NCBI GenBank assembly: GCA_013138965.1 | Contig: WTBT01000042.1 | Coordinates: forward strand, 1 to 64,000 | DNA: 64,000 bases | Reading direction: 5' to 3' | From: Candidatus Aegiribacteria sp. | GTDB taxonomy: Bacteria; Fermentibacterota; Fermentibacteria; Fermentibacterales; JCC-6 | In this document: piece by piece, positions 60,029 through 64,000 of the stretch | How the letters are laid out: every line of letters begins with the position of its first letter | How positions within the stretch are numbered: the stretch's first letter is position 1 | Position numbers and translations under genes: made by a program | Notes under the pieces: generated by a model | The model's database searches: none | What the model saw: only the letters and a program-made list of their open reading frames with translations | Told to the model about the DNA's origin: nothing

Positions 60029-61274
60029 TATCTTTGTATATGTGGTAGAGATTATTTGTAATACGCTTAGGGTTATGATATTCCAGAGCTTTCTTTCTTG
60101 CGTTTGTACTTAGTTTCTCAGAAAGTCCCTTATCGGAAAGAATTCGATTGATAGCAGCAGCAATTGAATAAGGATCTCCAGGAGTGCAGAGTAATCCCTC
60201 CTTTCCGTGTTCTAACATGCTTGGTACACCACCTACTGCAGTGGCAACACAAGGGATGCCCACCATCATTGCTTCAGCGAGAGAGTTCGGACTGTTATCA
60301 ATATAGGACGGATGAACGAAAACGGAATTGTTTGCAAGCTCAATTGAAAGATCTTCGGCGATTAAAGGTCCAAGAAATTCGACATTACTCTCAATTTGAT
60401 TGTTGGTAATTCTCTTTTTTATCATAGTCCAGTTGGCTTGACCCTTAATAGATCCAGCTAATCGCAATAGGATGTTCTCATACCCCCTTTTCTTAAGTAT
60501 CCCAATAGAATCAAGAAGAACAAGAAGCCCCTTTCTCACTGCGCTTGAGATCGTTGAGAACACAGTATGATCTCCTAACCGGGAGTTGTCCCAGGTATTC
60601 TGATAAAAGGGTTCTCTGAGGATTTCGTCTACGTGATAGTACGATGCGTCAGGATTCATCAGTTTAACAATAGATCTGTCCCATTCAGTTCGCCCCATAA
60701 AATGCTTACATCCGGAAATAACTCTCTTTTCAATTTGCGCCTGTGTTTTATGCTCAATAGCATTGTGAATAGGACCAAGTCCTTTCAGAGAAGCTCGACA
60801 GAACATAAACCTTAGTTTATCATGAATTCCAAGTCCTGGGAATTCAAAATGCTGGCATGAGATTATAAGGCCCTGCAATGATACTACTACGGGAACATCT
60901 GTATCTTCCTGCACAAGTCCGAATAGGTTTTCCGAACCATGTACGTGAATGAGATCCGGCTTGCAGGTATTTATTAGATCAACACATTGTTGCAATTCAG
61001 TGTCGGAATATCTTGAATGTTTCCAGTTCTCAAGAATATTCCATAGTTTTCCTGAAGGTCTTTTCTGGAGAATTGGATAATACGTTGCGTTAGCATGTGT
61101 ATATGGTTCAAAATCAGTATTCGAGAACGAAACAATATGCAAAGATATATCTTGGAAATATTTCTCAAGATTACTTCGAAGAGCTTCTATCCATGCACCC
61201 CCCACATAAGGTGGCAAACCAAGATGATTTCTTACAGCAGGTAACAGAATATTTGTAAACCACAAGACTTTCAT
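60006..61274 (-). CDS. GT4-family glycosyltransferase
   Basis: VFVHPSYIDNSPNSLAEAMMVGIPCVATAVGGVPSMLEHGKEGLLCTPGD. Confidence 0.92.
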   Translation of the reverse strand: MKVLWFTNILLPAVRNHLGLPPYVGGAWIEALRSNLEKYFQDISLHIVSFSNTDFEPYTHANATYYPILQKRPSGKLWNILENWKHSRYSDTELQQCVDLINTCKPDLIHVHGSENLFGLVQEDTDVPVVVSLQGLIISCQHFEFPGLGIHDKLRFMFCRASLKGLGPIHNAIEHKTQAQIEKRVISGCKHFMGRTEWDRSIVKLMNPDASYYHVDEILREPFYQNTWDNSRLGDHTVFSTISSAVRKGLLVLLDSIGILKKRGYENILLRLAGSIKGQANWTMIKKRITNNQIESNVEFLGPLIAEDLSIELANNSVFVHPSYIDNSPNSLAEAMMVGIPCVATAVGGVPSMLEHGKEGLLCTPGDPYSIAAAINRILSDKGLSEKLSTNARKKALEYHNPKRITNNLYHIYKDIIAYVFV

Positions 61275-61325
61275 TATTTATACAATCTTTTACCGTTTAA
61301 GGATATTTCAGTATTACTACTAACT

Positions 61326-62270
61326 TCAATTACTTAAATCATTTCTTCTGATTGTAATTGGATCAGATTTAATCCAGTTCATGTATTCACTCAACCCTGC
61401 TTCAATGTCACCTGATGGATTAAAGTCAAAGGAAGCTTGTGCTTTTGATACATCAGCAAGACTGTCCCTTACATCTCCAGGACGTTCTGGTCCGTACTCA
61501 ACACCAACAGAAGTTTCAGAAACACTTTCCATAAGAGAAGCAAGATTATTGATAGTTATTCTTGTGCTGCTTCCAACATTGAACACACCTGTAGCATCAG
61601 ATAGAGCGGATTTGATATTAGCCTGAGCAACATCCTTCACATTAACAAAATCACGGGTCTGTTCACCATCACCGAAAATCGTCATCGGAATATTCTTTAG
61701 AATCCTGTCAGCGAATATCGGAATAACATTACCATATGCATCAAACCTCTGATTGACACCGAATACATTGAAGTAACGAAGGCAGACTACAGGAATATCG
61801 TAAAGCTTCATGTATACCAGACAATCCTTCTCAGCTGCTAGCTTACTCACGCCGTAGGGAGAATCCGGATCCCTGGGATGATCCTCTTTAATTGGAATAG
61901 TCTTCAACTCGCCGAATATTCCGGCAGAAGAGCTGTATACAAGTTTATTCACTCCTGTTGAACGTGCTGCTTCAAGAACATTCAATGTGCCAAGAACATT
62001 GACGGTAGCATCGTAGATCGGATTGTCTATTGATCTTTTGTTACCAACACTGGCTGCAAGGTGAAAAATGTAATCAACACCAGACACAACTTCCTTCACT
62101 AACTCGCCATCAACAACGGATCCCTCTGTAAATTCCGAACCTTCTGGAATGTTCATTTTGAATCCACTACTCAGATCATCCAGAATGCGAACTTCAAAGT
62201 CCATTTCCAGCAGTTTCTTTGCTATGTTTGAGCCAATGAACCCTGCGCCACCGGTAACGAGTGCTTTCAC
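61326..62270 (-). CDS. NAD-dependent epimerase/dehydratase (UDP-glucose 4-epimerase-like)
   Basis: MKALVTGGAGFIGSNIAKKLLE; SPYGVSKLAAE. Confidence 0.92.
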   Translation of the reverse strand: MKALVTGGAGFIGSNIAKKLLEMDFEVRILDDLSSGFKMNIPEGSEFTEGSVVDGELVKEVVSGVDYIFHLAASVGNKRSIDNPIYDATVNVLGTLNVLEAARSTGVNKLVYSSSAGIFGELKTIPIKEDHPRDPDSPYGVSKLAAEKDCLVYMKLYDIPVVCLRYFNVFGVNQRFDAYGNVIPIFADRILKNIPMTIFGDGEQTRDFVNVKDVAQANIKSALSDATGVFNVGSSTRITINNLASLMESVSETSVGVEYGPERPGDVRDSLADVSKAQASFDFNPSGDIEAGLSEYMNWIKSDPITIRRNDLSN

Positions 62271-62300
62271 CAGTACTATCCTTTCCTGTGAGAATGAAAC

Positions 62301-63212
62301 TTATTGTTTGGCAAGGTCTGCATTACGTTTACGCCACTCTTCATATGGAGTTTTATCCATAACAAGTTCATCTATCATGCTATCCCAGGAGGGTCTTTCA
62401 AAACCAGTTTCGTTAAAGAATCTTTCCGAATTAAGACTTCTGTCACAAGGAGTATCATCAAAAGGTTCAATTGCTATATCAAGTTTCCAGGCATCTCTGA
62501 TTCTTGTGAGAAGATCGAGTTTGGTAATTGGAGCGCTTGAAACCTGCCAAAGCCCAGTAATGTCTGGTCGCTCAAGCACCGTCCTTTTCATCAGTCTTGC
62601 TATTGCCTCAGTAGTAAAACCTGTGTAAAGAGCGTTCTTGTAACCTCTGACTGTCTTACCTTCCTGTGACAAAAACCATTCCATAAGAGCAGTTGAACGG
62701 ACCCATTCTCTTCCAATGATAGAAGTTCTTATAGTGAGATGAGGTGCATAATCAACTTCACCAAGAGCCTTGGATTTTCCATACAGATCAAGAGCATCTG
62801 TAGGATCATCCTCTGTGTAATTACCTTTCCTCCCGGAGAACACACAATCCGTACTGATATGAACTAATCGGGCATCACACTCTGAACATAAAGTGGCCAG
62901 TTTGTGCGGAAGAAGCGAGTTTAGTCTAATGGCAAGAGTATGATCGGAAGCCTCTTCTAATTGCTTGATCAAGCCAATACAGTTTAAAACTAAATCCGGC
63001 TTTACTTTATGAATCACATTCTCAACTGCGGAATCATTCAGAACATTAATATCAAGATGAATTCTGGAAGTAGGAATATCCTTAAAGACAGGTAATGCAG
63101 AATCATATTCTTTTTGACTAAGGAACGTTGCGTGAGTTTCCATATCTTTAGAAAACACCTGAAACACTTTATGTCCAAGCATTCCGTCGCCACCGAGAAT
63201 TAATATAGTCAT
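62301..63212 (-). CDS. dTDP-4-dehydrorhamnose reductase-like SDR
   Basis: MTILILGGDGMLGHKVFQVFSK; LVHISTDCVFSGRKGNYTEDDPTDALDLYGKSKALGE. Confidence 0.88.
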   Translation of the reverse strand: MTILILGGDGMLGHKVFQVFSKDMETHATFLSQKEYDSALPVFKDIPTSRIHLDINVLNDSAVENVIHKVKPDLVLNCIGLIKQLEEASDHTLAIRLNSLLPHKLATLCSECDARLVHISTDCVFSGRKGNYTEDDPTDALDLYGKSKALGEVDYAPHLTIRTSIIGREWVRSTALMEWFLSQEGKTVRGYKNALYTGFTTEAIARLMKRTVLERPDITGLWQVSSAPITKLDLLTRIRDAWKLDIAIEPFDDTPCDRSLNSERFFNETGFERPSWDSMIDELVMDKTPYEEWRKRNADLAKQ

Positions 63213-63293
63213 TATCTCCTTATCATTAAACTCACAGAACCTTTGTTTATTTTCCAGCACATAGCATCATGTTGGATGACTCCTAAAATATAC

Positions 63294-64000
63294 TTATTCT
63301 ATTGCTTCGCATATGATTTTTTGAAAGCTACTCCTGTTTTTTTCTACATTATAGTCACTCTCATACGTCATAGATGCTGCGTTTATCAGTTTTGCTTGCT
63401 TTTTACTCGAAGAGATTAATGTCAATATTGCCTTCTCAATTTCACTTATTTTATCATCTGTAACTACTATTGCCCATCCCTCTTCTATTGCATACCTTGC
63501 AAGAGCTGTTTCCTTGGGTGCAATAACAATACATGGGACTCCTGAGCAAAGATATTCTGGCACTTTCGAAGGCATTGATAACTTGGCAAAACGAAGACTC
63601 TCAGGGGAAAAGTCCAAAGGAATTAATAGTATATCAGCAGAATCAATAATTGCTGATATTTCAGAACTTGGGTATGGACCATTTCTGTCAACATAATCCC
63701 CCAATCCAATTGAGACTGCGGTTTCAGTTTGAGCTGAGATTATGGATAAATCGATGTTTACCCCTTTCAATTTCATATTCCGAACAGCCTCAGCAATATG
63801 AACCAGAGTTTTGGAAACAGCTATTCCAATACGTCCAACGTAAAGAAGTTTTACAGAAGATTTTCTAGTTTCAGATAGAAGAGTTCTTTCAGGCCTTTGT
63901 ACTAGTCGCTGGTAAGAAGAAAAATTGTATCCATATCGAATTTTGTATTCATCAGCCATTGCTGGGCATATTGCCATTCGTGCGTGCGCTCGTTTTAAGA
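63294..64000 (-). CDS. GT4-like glycosyltransferase, partial (5' end outside window)
   Basis: KLLYVGRIGIAVSKTLVHIAEAV...MPSKVPEYLCSGVPCIVIAPKETALARYAIEEGWAIVV; the frame stays open to the window edge. Confidence 0.75.
   Translation of the reverse strand, partial: LKRAHARMAICPAMADEYKIRYGYNFSSYQRLVQRPERTLLSETRKSSVKLLYVGRIGIAVSKTLVHIAEAVRNMKLKGVNIDLSIISAQTETAVSIGLGDYVDRNGPYPSSEISAIIDSADILLIPLDFSPESLRFAKLSMPSKVPEYLCSGVPCIVIAPKETALARYAIEEGWAIVVTDDKISEIEKAILTLISSSKKQAKLINAASMTYESDYNVEKNRSSFQKIICEAIE

Overview
Bacterial chromosomal window, consistent with a Gram-negative-type envelope (TonB receptor, OM barrel-like protein, lipoboxes). Taxonomy cannot be fixed from the sequence alone. Main blocks: (1) ~0-6 kb: PIN/VapC-type toxin remnants, an XRE-ImmA/PIN pair, and a decayed serine recombinase beside tRNA-Ser. 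(2) ~6-16 kb: a compact locus of exported [4Fe-4S] ferredoxin-like proteins. It holds two near-identical lipoprotein polyferredoxins, three further small signal-peptide ferredoxins, a translationally coupled beta-barrel-like protein, a DsbD/UreH-like membrane protein and a NapH-like protein with a repeated Cys-rich N-terminal domain. I consider this the best candidate for an undescribed system: an extracytoplasmic Fe-S electron conduit. (3) ~16-30 kb: housekeeping and envelope genes (Gmd, GTs, TMEM175-like, ECF sigma, S41-like, TonB receptor, hybrid histidine kinase). (4) ~30-43 kb: a turnover island of DUF4143-type ATPases, pRiA4b-ORF3-like proteins, HipAB, Fic and decayed duplicate fragments. 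(5) ~43-64 kb: PAPS synthase, TauE-like exporter and an AT-richer polysaccharide cluster with ABC exporter, two sulfotransferases, GTs, radical SAM and a stand-alone RapZ-C-like protein, suggesting a sulfated surface glycan. All product calls come from reading motifs in the translations; no database search was run.
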